Shown here piece after piece: positions 1-12,200 of a stretch of DNA of 20,069 nucleotides. A program made the translations under genes and the position numbers. The stretch covers positions 743,967 to 764,035 of the forward strand of contig NW_003137828.1 in assembly GCF_000003605.2 (NCBI RefSeq), in the 5' to 3' direction. The notes beneath the pieces are model-generated. The model was given only the letters and a program-made list of their open reading frames with translations, was not told the DNA's origin and ran no database searches. Within the stretch, counting starts at the first letter, position 1, and every line of letters starts with the position of its first letter. This stretch comes from Saccoglossus kowalevskii. Taxonomy: Eukaryota > Hemichordata > Enteropneusta > Harrimaniidae.

Positions 1-106
1 TTTTAAAGACGAATAGACCATGCGAATATAATTTTTCGGGCAAATAATTAATGGAATTGGATCTAAACTCGTTAATTTGCCGCATAACTGTTTTTTTTTT
101 ATTCAG
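1..106 (+). other. 3' end of an upstream intron
   Basis: AT-rich sequence ending in a ten-T run and ATTCAG, an ordinary polypyrimidine tract and acceptor. No coding similarity was seen. Confidence 0.55.
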
Positions 107-205
107 ACCCCGACATTATTCTTCCACGACTCCGAGCGATCAATTTTGGTCCTTCATACGGACTGGTAACGCAAGCGCCATTTCTACCAACAACTGCACA
201 GCCAG
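107..205 (+). CDS. Mucin exon 1 of window: Pro/Thr-containing linker before D1
   Basis: A poly-T tract ending in TTCAG precedes the exon and CCAG|GTAATG ends it. Read from the third base, it gives 32 open codons ending in FLPTTAQP, plus one base that joins the next exon as Ala (phase 1 on both sides). A second frame is also open, but only this one matches the phase of the next exon. It has no recognisable fold or cysteine. It may be a linker between an upstream domain or the signal peptide and D1. This is the least certain exon, because support rests on splice signals and phase alone. Confidence 0.6.
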
Positions 206-3200
206 GTAATGCGCTATTCAATTAAATTATTAGACATCCGTTTAGTAGAAATTCATATCACTCGCTGCTATTGGTATATATTATGATACACGATGAATAT
301 ATTTGGTGTTAAAATAGATCATAACGTGTTTTAAAACCTGTATCCATTCACGCATTTTGTTTGAATGGTGTGAATATTCAGATTGAGCTATTCGAAACTA
401 CATTTCCAATTTTTAACATCACATAAACTGTTTAAAAAATGATCTTGTCTGAACGTGTGCTCTAAATAACAACTTTAGATATCAAAGTTGCCTGTTTTAT
501 ACATTTGATAAATGACACAACTAAACGAAACGTAAATCACATTGGTTTGCATCTCCAGAAACGTACGTTTCTGTGCAGAAAGGGCTCATAATTGTGCAAA
601 TGTCCAATCAAAGTGGTGTGAAAATTTGAATAGTTAGTCAGACGTGTCGTTCTTGGTATATTATCTTAACATTCATCTTGCCATTCATATTTATCATGGA
701 TAATATAGTTCTGTTTGTAATGACAATCGAATTCTCGTGCTTGGAAATTTGAAATGGATATATGACGTCATTATTGAATACTGATATTCTACGACTGGTT
801 TAATTTTTCAACTACGTGCTCTCGCTTGCTTAGTTGTTGGAAACTCTGCATATGCAGTGACTAGCCAGTATTTTTTATTTCTTTTGAATATGTCGAGAAG
901 ACAAACTAACAACGTATTTTTTAAATCTTTCATGCAGCTGCAAATCCTACCTCTGATTACTGTGCGTCATGGGGACAAGATTCGTATCGTACTTTTGATG
1001 GCCACGTATATTCCTTCGATGGAGTGTGTACATATATCCTAGCTGCAGACTGTTTCAGTAATACCTTCCAGATTCTAGTCACCAACGACAGAGAATGTTC
1101 TCCTCCTTACTCGCAGTGCGATCGTTCCGTCACCGTTGTCTTAGGATCCGAACAGAAACTTGAACTTTACCGCGGAGACGATGCCGCAGCAGTGAAGCTA
1201 GATGGCATACGACTACATCTGCCAATTCATATCAATGGTTTCATAATAGAGGTAGTGTCCAATTTCATCCTCCTGAGAAGTAATCTTGGTTTTAAACTGA
1301 TTTGGGATAGCCAGGAAAGCATTTATCTTGAACTCGTTAGTGGTGATCTACAGGGCAAAATGTGTGGTCTATGTGGAACGGCTAATGGTAACCAGTTGGA
1401 TGATCTCACAACATCAGACGAAAGAATTTTAAATTTTGGCCAGGAACATGCCTTTGGTCTGTCTTGGAAGGCGCCGGATCGTAAGTTAATACTTGATAAA
1501 ACCTTCTGAATAATTATGCAACTTTAACACGTAGTCTCTCTGGTTCGAACTAAAACGATCTGAAAGGATGTTCTTTATACATGGTGTAAACAATATTGCA
1601 CTTGATCGCGTGTTTACATGTTGTCTAGTTATGACACCAGTTCGGGTAGAGTTCTTTAGGGCCCCTCGCCCATGACCATTATACTAACCTTGCCCACCAT
1701 GCAGAGTGCCCCTCCCAAGTTCAATTGTATATTCTCTTCGGGATAGTTATTTGGAGGGGCATATTACATTGCATTGGGATATGTAGTGTTATAGTCCACG
1801 TTAGGGGTAAAACAATTGTTTTACTTGTATTAAAAATTCAACCTTAGCTGTTAGTATTTCTGAGTTGACCACTTCTTTTCGAAATATGTACATTTCTAAT
1901 GCCGTTTTTGCAACAGGAACATGTCCTGATATCCCACCATCTGGCCCACGATGCACGCAAGTGTTCGTTTCATCAGAATACCAGTCTCAATATTCAGAAT
2001 TTATTGAGCTCCAGAACTACGTCAGAGGTGTCTGTAATCTACTGCAAGGCAATCTCTTCAGCGATTGCCACCATGTACGTATATAAAGTCATTGTTACAC
2101 ATTTTAATCTTCTACCGTATTGCATTCGACAGTATTTTTAATTTGCAAAGAAACTCCATCTCTAGTGCATGGAACGATATAATGTATATTTACAGGGACA
2201 CTCTTGCCTGTTCTTATGCGCCAGTTGTCTTCCATGCGTCGAAGCTTGTACTGCATGCAATGTACAGTTGTATCACTTTTCATCCTCTATATTCAACTTT
2301 TCATCGTAATACATGTAGCCTACAATTTTGAATCCACAAGCGATTACGTGTAAAGTATGGCATCATAGAATCCGTTGTGAAAACTTGAAATATAGTTTCC
2401 TCAAGTTTTCGTAAGAACGACTTTAGAACATAATGGCATACAGTATCAACGATGACAATGTTAATTTTTTCAACCAAAATACATTCATCGCTTCTAAGTA
2501 CATTTCATACAATTTTTATCGATGAGTATCTTTATACAGAAACAGCGTCCGGATTACTTTCGGAAATTCCGTCGCGTTTCGGAAAGTTTTAATTTTCAAA
2601 ACTTTTGAATATTTATTTGTGCTTTTAGGTTAGTGAGGAGGTTATAATAATTTTTCATTTCACTTTAACACTGTTTTTTTCACCCCTCAGACCCCTTTAA
2701 AAAGTCACTTCTGGCCATTATAATGGCCACTATTTTCTTAATGGCCAAAATATTGACCAGTGTTTTTTAAATGGTGGTTTTAATGACCCATGTTTGTTAT
2801 ACTGGTCAGAATAATTACAATTGCTGGATGGTGGAGTTGATGACATTTTTTTTTGATGGGCAGTATAATGGTCATTTTATTTGTCATTATATACATAACA
2901 TGACCAGTATTTTTGTTCATGTCACTAATATAATGGTCCAGAAAAAAACCTACCTCGTGTGAGTCAATATACGTGTGGGAATTTATTTTTTCCAAGTTTC
3001 ACTGGCGCTTGCAAGTACACTTAAATGAAATTTCGCGAATAATACCTCGATCCCCAGTGAAATTTTATAGTAACGCTGATGCCAGTGACTGCTGGTGGAC
3101 TACATAACCTAAAGAGTATTTATATGGTGTTGAATCATAGGACGATTGCAGTACTGCAACTGGCACATCGAGGTATGAATTTGTAATTATTTTACAATGA

Positions 3201-6200
3201 CTTCAATACAATATTAGATACTTTTGTTGTTCATGTAGCAGTCTTTTGGGGGCTTTCGTTTTTTGTTTTTCAAAAATTATATTAATTACAAAACACTGGC
3301 ATTTGCTTTATGTACTATCATACCTATTTTTTTTTAAAAAAATAAATGCGAAAGTTTTTGTTCAGTCGTGGCTCACTGTGTAAGTACTGTTTAATTATCA
3401 TTCATACTTGTCAAATAACAAGCTCAAGTAGGTGTTAATGAGGATTAGCTCCTATGTTTGTTAATACAAGAAAAGATAAACAAAGGTTATTTCCAACTCC
3501 TGAAATCTGCAAAAAACATCAACGTAAACACAGTCCCTCTATTTAGAGGGACTGTGACGTAAATTTGTTTCCATTCATGGCAATGTTTTTAAAATTATTA
3601 ATATAATTTAACTGACTGCAAAATGTTTTTTTTTTTTAATTTTCAAAGATTATGTATATTGTTGTTTTTTTCTCTTTAGATAATACCAGCAATATTGGGA
3701 AGTCTAATTTAGTAACCATGTATGAAATATATATATTAGCCCATAACGTCAAATACCATACAGAATCCCTTTTTCCTGTAAACAAGTATAGATGATGTAT
3801 GCCCAGTGTGCAACAGTTCATTTTCTTTACACACACAAAAAAACTCCCATACTCAAAATAACTTTTAATTTAGCATGGATTTAAACTAAATTTCAATTAA
3901 ATCTAATATTCTTTGCCCATCTTTGAGCCTAATTTGATTTGAATGAGTTCTAGAGATCAATATAAAAGATGTGAACCTTAATGTATGCGCCTAAGGAAGG
4001 AATACACAGAAGACACTTATTAGTAGTATTCACACAGAGCTCTTTAGCAACGGCTAAGAGGTCCAATACCTTAGCTTGTGCTAGAAAAAATGTGCATGAA
4101 CACAGGCTAATAAATACTAAGTACAGAGTAAATCTGGTCAGTCCAAAGCCCCTTAGCACAGGCAAAACAAAACATGCATAAGCGCTTAGCTCGGCTAAAA
4201 AAACAATTGTATTCAATGTTCATTTAGGAGATAAACTACTATATTCATAACTTTTTATTTCGGTTTGCCATTTCCTGCATGACAATCAACGTTAACACAT
4301 ATAGAGAGATTTATTCAAGAAAAAAATAAACTAATGATGAGACTCTGTGCTACTTCCTGTTATTCTGCAATTTGCACTTTCTGAATTTGCTTTGGTATTG
4401 TTTTATAACTGTAGAACTAACCTTCCTTGTTCCTCTAACCATGGAACCATGTTTATAGTTCCATGCACTAACTGAGCAATCAGTTAAGATTTTGCCTATT
4501 CTTAATAAGTTTGGGCGTTCCTTACCCCGTGCTAACCATCGTTTCCTTCTGTGCTTGAACTCAAACATACGAGATTAGCTTAAATCTTAGCCCGTACATT
4601 GTGTAGCATGAACACTACTGTTGAAAATCCAGGGGGCAAATGGGTGAAAATTAAACAAATTATAATGAAGGTGTAATATGCAGTCAGTAAAAGTCTTGGG
4701 CGTTTCTGGGTCAGCCAAATTGATCATGGATACTCTGGCTCAACTTGGACAAAAAAAAAATTAGTCTATATAACGGGAACAGGGGCATGCTACTGTGGGT
4801 ATCCCTTTCAAAAAACCTTAGTTATAATCCTCTACCAAATTAACACCTTAGAGAAACTGATAATAAATCTAGGTCAACACCACTGTTGTATCCTTTCCTG
4901 TTTCATAAGCCAAGCATGGCTGCCAGGGTGTAGCTACACAAAATGAGACAATTTTGTGGTTGGAATATAATCAGAAAAATTAAATTTGATCAAAACTGAA
5001 TGGTCAATTCTATTGATGCGAGTGAAACTAAAAATTAACAGCTTTTATCCCACTATGAAATCAGGAAAGGGAAACAAAAATGGTAAGTTTTCTCTGCAAG
5101 GAAACAAAACTGCCTAAAAGTAAACAATGACCTGTCAAAATTTGTGTAATTATAACAAGTGGATTTTTCATCATATTTAGAACAGATAGCTTAGTGCACT
5201 CGTTATACACTGACCAATGGGAATACTAGTAAACACTGTTTCAGATGTATAAATCTTCTAGGGAGGTTATAACCCACATTGCACATAGGAAACTGGATTT
5301 TCTTTTGTTACGGACAGAAGTTGCATGTCACTGTTTTCCAAGGTCTATGCTTAAATCATAAACATCTGAATAGCATTGCATCATTTTTCAAACTAAACTG
5401 TTTTTATACTTTTAATATCATTTTCTTGATTTTGAAAAAAATATAGAAACAATATTACACTTACCATAATTACTCTATTAGCAGCACATGCGCTTAAGTA
5501 AATTACAGGAATCTTCAATGGTCGAAATAAGTAATATTTCCATGATTTAGTATCCACAAATGTAATTTTAGAGCAATTTTAGGTATTGTATTGGATCATA
5601 ATTAAAATACAATTATTTATTTTGTGAAAGTACCAGGGGATCGATGAAGTTGTACATTCATGGTGGCATTCCCATTGTGGAGGGACTCTATAATTTTGTA
5701 TGTACACAGTATCCTATTTTGACAGACAAAATCATGCAGCTGCCTTGTTACATAACATTCTTTTGTCTCTTGTCTTGTAGGAAGTTAAATCCCCCTATTG
5801 TTCTCAGAAATTAGGTTCCCAAGTACAGCAATGTACTGTCCTAGTCTCTCAAGAGACGAACTGTGTGTATATATGGCACAACCCCTTAATACATTCTGTT
5901 AGTTAAACGATTTGATTTTATTCTGTTGTCTAGATGCACGTTTTCGATATTTATATGTTTTCAATCAGAATGTACCGGGTATCATTTTTTTGGAAGTATA
6001 TCTGAGTTACAAAGGGAAGAAATTAACATATCACAAGATGTCATTTTATCGACATTGCTATTTGTGAGGATAGAAATATGCCAGCATACAGACACCCCAA
6101 ACATGTTTCCAACATTTGTTACAAAGTGTAAAAATAACTGGTCATTGTATACTAATAGCAAACTGAATTATTTTTTGCAGATGACAATTTAAAAAAAGTA

Positions 6201-9200
6201 AATAACTATATATATGGGACGTGAGAAGTTGAAGAACCAGAATTTATGGACGATAAGGGAAGAAAAAAGTTTAACCAGTATTGATGGATGCAATGGTTTA
6301 GCATTTACATGTTTATCAGTTTTACGCTTGCACACATATTTTGAAAGTTCCAAGTGTGTATAGTCACTGTACATTGATTTTCCATATTATTGAAAAAATC
6401 CTGCAGAGATCAATAATAGGAAAAAATTTGACATGCCTAAATCTTAGAGAAAAAATATTTTACACTAGAAAAAGAATAGCACAATAACGATGAGGAGAAA
6501 AATATTTTGCACAGCCCCCTCCTTAAGCTAACCACCTCACAAAAAAACTTGATAAATATCTGGAGGAGTATGACATTGCAAACCTAAAATACTATTACCC
6601 ACTAAAACAGTCTTTATGGCTGTGCACTACATCAAGATTTTTTAAAAACAAAACAAAACATGGCATAATTTTAATATTGCTTACATATACTTGTTTTGTC
6701 TAATGTTTTCATTAATTATTCAATTTCTGTACTTCATGTGTTTGTACACTGAGCTGAACAGATGATGTTTTGAAGCAATGTTTTAATCCCCTCCCTCCCC
6801 CATACGACTTTTTTTACTTTGCAAAGCTGTACCTCTCTGATCATTAGTTGTTTATGCATAGACGGTCTTTGGTTATAAATTATTTACTTTCCAGTCATTT
6901 TTGAAGCGTAAGTCTTTGTCATACTTTCGGCTGTGGTGACTTCCTGTCACTATGCTTTTGTTTCCCTTTGGTTAGCTAAACATATGAACGCTTGTTAAAA
7001 ATCACACTTGGAAGTAAGAGTTTCCAATGGAATAGCAAGCAATCTAATCTATTCCTGAAATTGTTAATTATATATAGTGTTATCTGGAAAAGTAAAACTA
7101 AAGTTCTAGAAATGTGTTATTCAGTTCAAAAAATAAACTGGCTGCATGCAGAATCTTAGAAACAATTGCATGTACATGTAGGAATGGACGGATGTTGCAG
7201 AAGTTTGGGCCTGGACATTCCAGTCGCATTTTTAAAATTATTTTAAATAATGTACGTATTCTTAAACTGTTACATGAGAGGGGGCAGAGCACGAAATAAT
7301 ATTTTCCTTTTGGAAACTATACAAAGATGCGTGTTCCAGTTCAGTAATTCAATACCTTTGATGAGCCATTTTTAATAGCACACTAAGGGCTAGATTTGAA
7401 TAGATTCCTAGTGAGATTGGTGCATTCTTAATTCAAAAAAACTTTTACTGCTAGTAAATTATACCACAGTCACTCTACTAGAACGGTTAGGAAGCGCTAT
7501 TGTTAAAAGGTGTGAACGAGCAGCTTCTGAGAACCTACGCTGGTCTCAAAACTATGACGTAATTGTCATCGGAGGGCGCTATTTTTCTCCATTATTCATT
7601 GCGTTCAATGTTGCTCGAGACGCCCGTGAATTTTTGAAATTGTGCTTTATTTTTACATCAAACTACAATCTCAACTGAACTATGACTAGGAGTGATATTG
7701 TATTTTACAGATGGGCGTTCTTTTGCCATCTTGAAGATGCTTTACTCGAGAAAATCAGTGTTTTGTTGACAGACTCTTTCTCTCGATCTCTAACAGTCTT
7801 ACGGTCCGTAAAATAAACCCCTCGCTCAGTTTAGAAACAATGTTATCGCTAAAAACATTGATGTCTGCAAACCTTTACAATATTCCTTTGTCCATTCTTG
7901 CTATTTTTGTGTGTTTTTATAGTCACTTTATGGCGAAACTTTGCACGTTTTCGGCGTCTATGGAGATGGTCGCCATGTTGCTTTATTGCATGGTTTTCAA
8001 TGGAAGTAATCGGACGAAAGAGATTTTTGATTGTTGTTTTCATACCCCTCCATTCGCTTTATTTGACGACTGATACAAATCCCAAATCCTAGTAGAGTGA
8101 CTGTGATTATACACATGTTTGGTATAATTTATTGTAAAACATTAATATTGTTGTGACAATAGTTTTATACAAAACAGTGAAAATTTCCCAAAATCTTTGT
8201 ATGTGTTGCCAGTGATATGCTAGTTTCTATTATTTAAATATAGGGAGGTAATCCATTACAAAACATCACTGATCCACAGTAGTCTGGTTTCAAGCTACAC
8301 CAAGTCACAGTCCTTAGAGAGACTTTGACCAAGTGCAGGCTAAGATTTAAAGGGGAACCGCTCAATCCCATGGATTGCACCAAAGAATCATGGGACACTA
8401 TTGTTTGTTTACAATGTTAATCTATCTTTTGTTATCCATGATTATTTTAATCCAGAAAGTAAATTTGTTGTGAAATTAATCTTAACTGGAAGGTGCCCCT
8501 TTAAGCTAATCCCAAATGTTTGCATATACCCAATTGTGTTCACTCACAGGGGGGCCCAACAGTTATAGCACGGGCCACAGTGTTGAGGGTCTGTGCACTG
8601 GCTAAGAACACCCAAACTGGTTTCCCAAGGGAGGCAGCAATTATGAATAAACAAACAAACAAACAAACAAATAAACAGCAATGGTACAGTGACATAACTA
8701 CGCTGGTAACCGAAATAAACCAACCACCATATAGTTTTCTCCTTAAATATTTTTTTCATTCTTTTTCCATGTTTCATTGATTTATAATGCTTATTTTTTT
8801 TAATTAATATCACCATTGTTTTCAATTGTTTTTTTAAACCATTGTGGTGCTTCCGATACGAGTTTGCTGATAGTTGATAAAATGGAATTTTTGTGACATT
8901 GATTGGTACACTCAGAAGCAAAACATCACATGTGCAAATTTACATTACACCCCAAACTGCATGCGCGCGCATGCGAAACTCCAAATCTTCGACTTCTGGA
9001 GAAGTCGTCTACTAGTATCCCACGAGTCATTACTCTGTACACGCTTCCACACTGATTGGGTCGCTTTAGTAGAGCATACAACAACTCCAATTTGGTTCGC
9101 GGTCTACGACATGCACTAATAAAACTCTGCATTCTGTAACGCCGTTTTATACTGTTCCTGTGCATCCAAATAAATCGGTCAGTCTTCGCTCGCGTTCGTA

Positions 9201-12200
9201 AACGGCGGCTTAACAAAGCTCACCGACTGATGGCCTGGCCCTCCTAATGCGTGGACGCAATTGGGTCTAGTCAAAATGCAAACATCAACCAGTACTTCAT
9301 GTAGCATGAACACTATAATAATGTTTATTCAACCTTTGTATCGGCAGCATGAAACAGTAATACATATATTTAAATTACATTCATCATTTCTTTTCTATAT
9401 TGTCCAGCATTATAATACCGTGAACAAACAAACATGCCATTCACTGCTAAGTCAGCTAGCTGCACACATGGAGCTCTATGCTAGACCCCCCCCCCCAATA
9501 TAACTTACTGAACCACCCAACACTGTTTTGTACACATGCAGTAGTCGTGGAATATTTTCATATATTTTTTATATTGCATTAAACCATTCATAATAGAGAA
9601 AATAGCAAAATATAAAAATGAAGCAGAGCATCATGGGTATTTTTTAGTTGATTGTCTAAGCCACTTTAAAATCACCTTCCATCGACCCTTCCACATAAAC
9701 TTCTACAGTTTATGAAAAGTTACTGGTTAAGTATTTCAATGTAAAATGTTATAGTTTGGGTGTATTTGAAGACTGAACTTTAGTTTTTTGTCATTGTTAA
9801 AATGGGAATTTTGTTTGTTTGAGCTTAACCCCACTCATAAAGACAGGCTCTTTTTTCGGATTAATAACTCGCAGTTTATGTGACTTTTGGAGTAACTCCG
9901 TGACTTTTTGGAGTAACCAGCTGTTTATGTGACTTTTTTTGGTGGAAAGTCAGTTGCTGAGTATTTTCGGGGTTGCACACTGTTCGAATGTTCAGTAGTG
10001 AATGTCTTGCTTGTTTGTTCAAGGTATTATAATGCTGGACATTGTACTACTTCCTGTTCTTATAAAGGCAGAGTCACATTGTCAGTCCATTTTTATCAAG
10101 AATAATGTCACAGAATGTGCTTGTATTGATTGTCAAGTTTAGTATAGTTATATTCATAACCATTCTTATTCATAATCATAATGGTTAAATTTTCAAATAG
10201 ACATCAAGTACAATGGTATTTTGGGTGATTAGCCTGGGCTCATTTTTGCACAAACTTTGTTAGCACCCGTGATAAGGGTCTAGACCGTATTTTGAAAACA
10301 GGTCATCTTCTAGGTTTAATAACCTATTGCATTACACTATATATTATAAGTCAACAGTATCAAGTGCATGATCTGTTGTGATTTTAAAAGCAAATTAACC
10401 CAAAACTTCATAAATTTTCAAGATGTATAATTCCATATTTCAAATTTTTCAAAATCTTGTATTTTATGTTTATCTACAATTGTACTGGCTTAAAATTGAA
10501 GCAAACTGAAGCGAGGGAGGAAAAAGAGAGCTGTCAATCCCCATGTGCCATTACCGGGTATATCTGTGACATGAAAAAAAATGACCATTTTATTCATGTA
10601 ATGAAAAATAAAATGATCATTATAATACCCATTAACAAAATAGATTGTCACCAACTCCATCATTAAATAAAAAAAAAAACTATTATTCTGACCAGTGTAA
10701 AAATAGTGGTCAATATTTTGACCATTAAAAAAATTCTGGTTGATATTCTGGCCATTAAAAAAAATAGTGGTCATTACAATGGCCAGAAGTGACTTTTTTA
10801 AAGGGGTCCGAGGGGTGAAAAAACAGAGTTAAAGTGAAATGAAAAAATATTATAACCTCCTCACTAACCTAAAAGTATGAACTAATATTCAAAAGTTGTG
10901 AAAATTAAAACTTTCCGAAACGCGACGGAATTTCCGAAAGTAATCCAGACGCTGTTACAGATTATATATGACTTGTCCACCGTAAGTCGTATTTTAAACT
11001 ACTAAAGCGATTATTTTTACTTTTCTGGGAGTATCTATACTTGTTGCAAGTTTCCCAGTAATATAATGATGCACGCTGGTAATATTCACTAAGAATGAAT
11101 TTAAATGAAATAATTTTCTTAAGTGTATATAAAACAAAATTTGAAGCAGTAAATTGATATACTAGTATATGACGTGCGTTTATATGCCTGTGGCGATTCA
11201 ATAACGCCAACCATTTCTGATTTAAAGGTGGTTGATCCATTACCGTACATAACCGAATGCGAGAAGGATGTCTGCTCCTGTAAATTCACCAGTACTCGTT
11301 GCATGTGCAGCACATTTGCAGCCTACGCAAGAGAATGTACGATCCAAGGCATACCATTAGATTGGAGAGGACCTGATCTATGCGGTGGGTACATAATGTT
11401 TCGCTCTCAATTTTCTTTAGGATGTACACTGCATTTTGTATTTCTAAAATTAGTACAATTTCTAGTCGGTTGTACTTTTCACGGCACGTATAACTGAACT
11501 CAATTTGCAACACACGACGTGCAAGTTTGTGGCGCATTTAATCTTTGCTGTTGTATACGAGGAAATGGGAATATATCAGACTAACTTCATATGCTATTTC
11601 CCTTACAGAACTTGAATGTCCGGTTGGAATGGTGTACGATAGCTGTGGTAGTATATGCCCACGTACGTGTCGCTCATCCATGTATATTTGCGAGGACGAC
11701 CAATGTTTGGAAGGATGCCACTGTCCGCCAGGAATGTTTCTCCACAGCGGGCGATGTCTTTCACCCACAGACTGTCCCTGCGATTATCACGGCATTGATT
11801 ATCCAATCGGAACAGTAATACGTTATGATTGCAATGAATGGTACGTAATTGCATTCATTGTTGAACTCTTCATTCACTTATCCACTGCTTACAGTCCTAG
11901 GTTTGGTGCGCTTCGCTCTGGTTTTCTACACATTAAGTTATATCTTAAATTCAACTTTGAATATTTTTTTGAATATATAACATTTATACAAATCAAGCCC
12001 TCCCCGGTAGATGCAAAATGTATACCATATTAATATTAGAATACAATGCCAATAAGTATGCAACCATTGGATTTAAATCTCGCACAAAATGTATATATTG
12101 TCTACAATAATATCTCCATCTATAGTCGTTCGCTTCAGACCCCCCCCCCCTGTTTAACACGTAGTAGGTAACTTTAGTCCTTGGTAATTGTGTTTATTCC

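Larger units (their letters stand above)
2541..10956. mobile_element. 8.4-kb non-autonomous DNA element with long terminal inverted repeats
   Basis: The first roughly 395 bp (2541-2933) are repeated in inverted orientation at 10558-10956. I count by eye only about 14 differences in the outer 195 bp; the inner half is more diverged. Termini read AACAGCGTCYGGATTACTTT. ACAGA lies directly outside both ends (2536-2540 and 10957-10961), a likely 5-bp target duplication. No open frame longer than about 125 codons exists inside and none looks like a transposase, so movement would need a partner enzyme. Superfamily is not assigned: the 5-bp duplication recalls Transib, but the ends do not begin CAC, and long arms recall Mutator-like elements, which make longer duplications. 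The alternative is two separate insertions of one roughly 400-bp element in opposite orientation, which would not predict the shared outer duplication. Confidence 0.75.
2075..11227 (+). other. Giant intron 3 (9,153 bp) inside the C8 domain of D1
   Basis: The GTACGT donor and TTTAAAG acceptor join CHH to VVDPLPY in phase. Of its length, 8,416 bp is the inverted-arm insertion at 2541-10956. The remaining original intron is about 732 bp after one copy of the 5-bp duplication is removed. The flanks 2075-2535 and 10962-11227 look like ordinary intron. No exon of the mucin is needed or seen inside. Confidence 0.85.

Noticed and set aside
107..205. Second open frame of the first exon
   Set aside because: Its end phase does not match the VWD exon that follows.
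2075..2084. Alternative donor at 2079 for exon 3
   Set aside because: It would add four bases and break the phase with VVDPLPY at 11228.
7840..8073. 77-codon plus-strand frame inside the 641-bp element
   Set aside because: Hydrophobic but with no transposase motif, overlapped by equally long frames on both strands; likely chance.
3529..8327. Similarity of CACAGTC ends to the RAG recombination signal heptamer CACAGTG and Transib ends
   Set aside because: The seventh base differs, no nonamer is visible, and the target duplications are 7 bp, not the 5 bp of RAG/Transib.
8544..8921. 125-codon minus-strand frame, the longest inside the 8.4-kb element
   Set aside because: It runs across the AAAC microsatellite (giving [10 protein letters not shown]), has low-complexity Lys-rich sequence and no family signature.
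9058..9112. Possible tRNA-like stretch (GCTTTAGTAGAGC ... GGTTCGCGGTC)
   Set aside because: D-arm, anticodon arm and acceptor stem cannot be paired at proper spacing.
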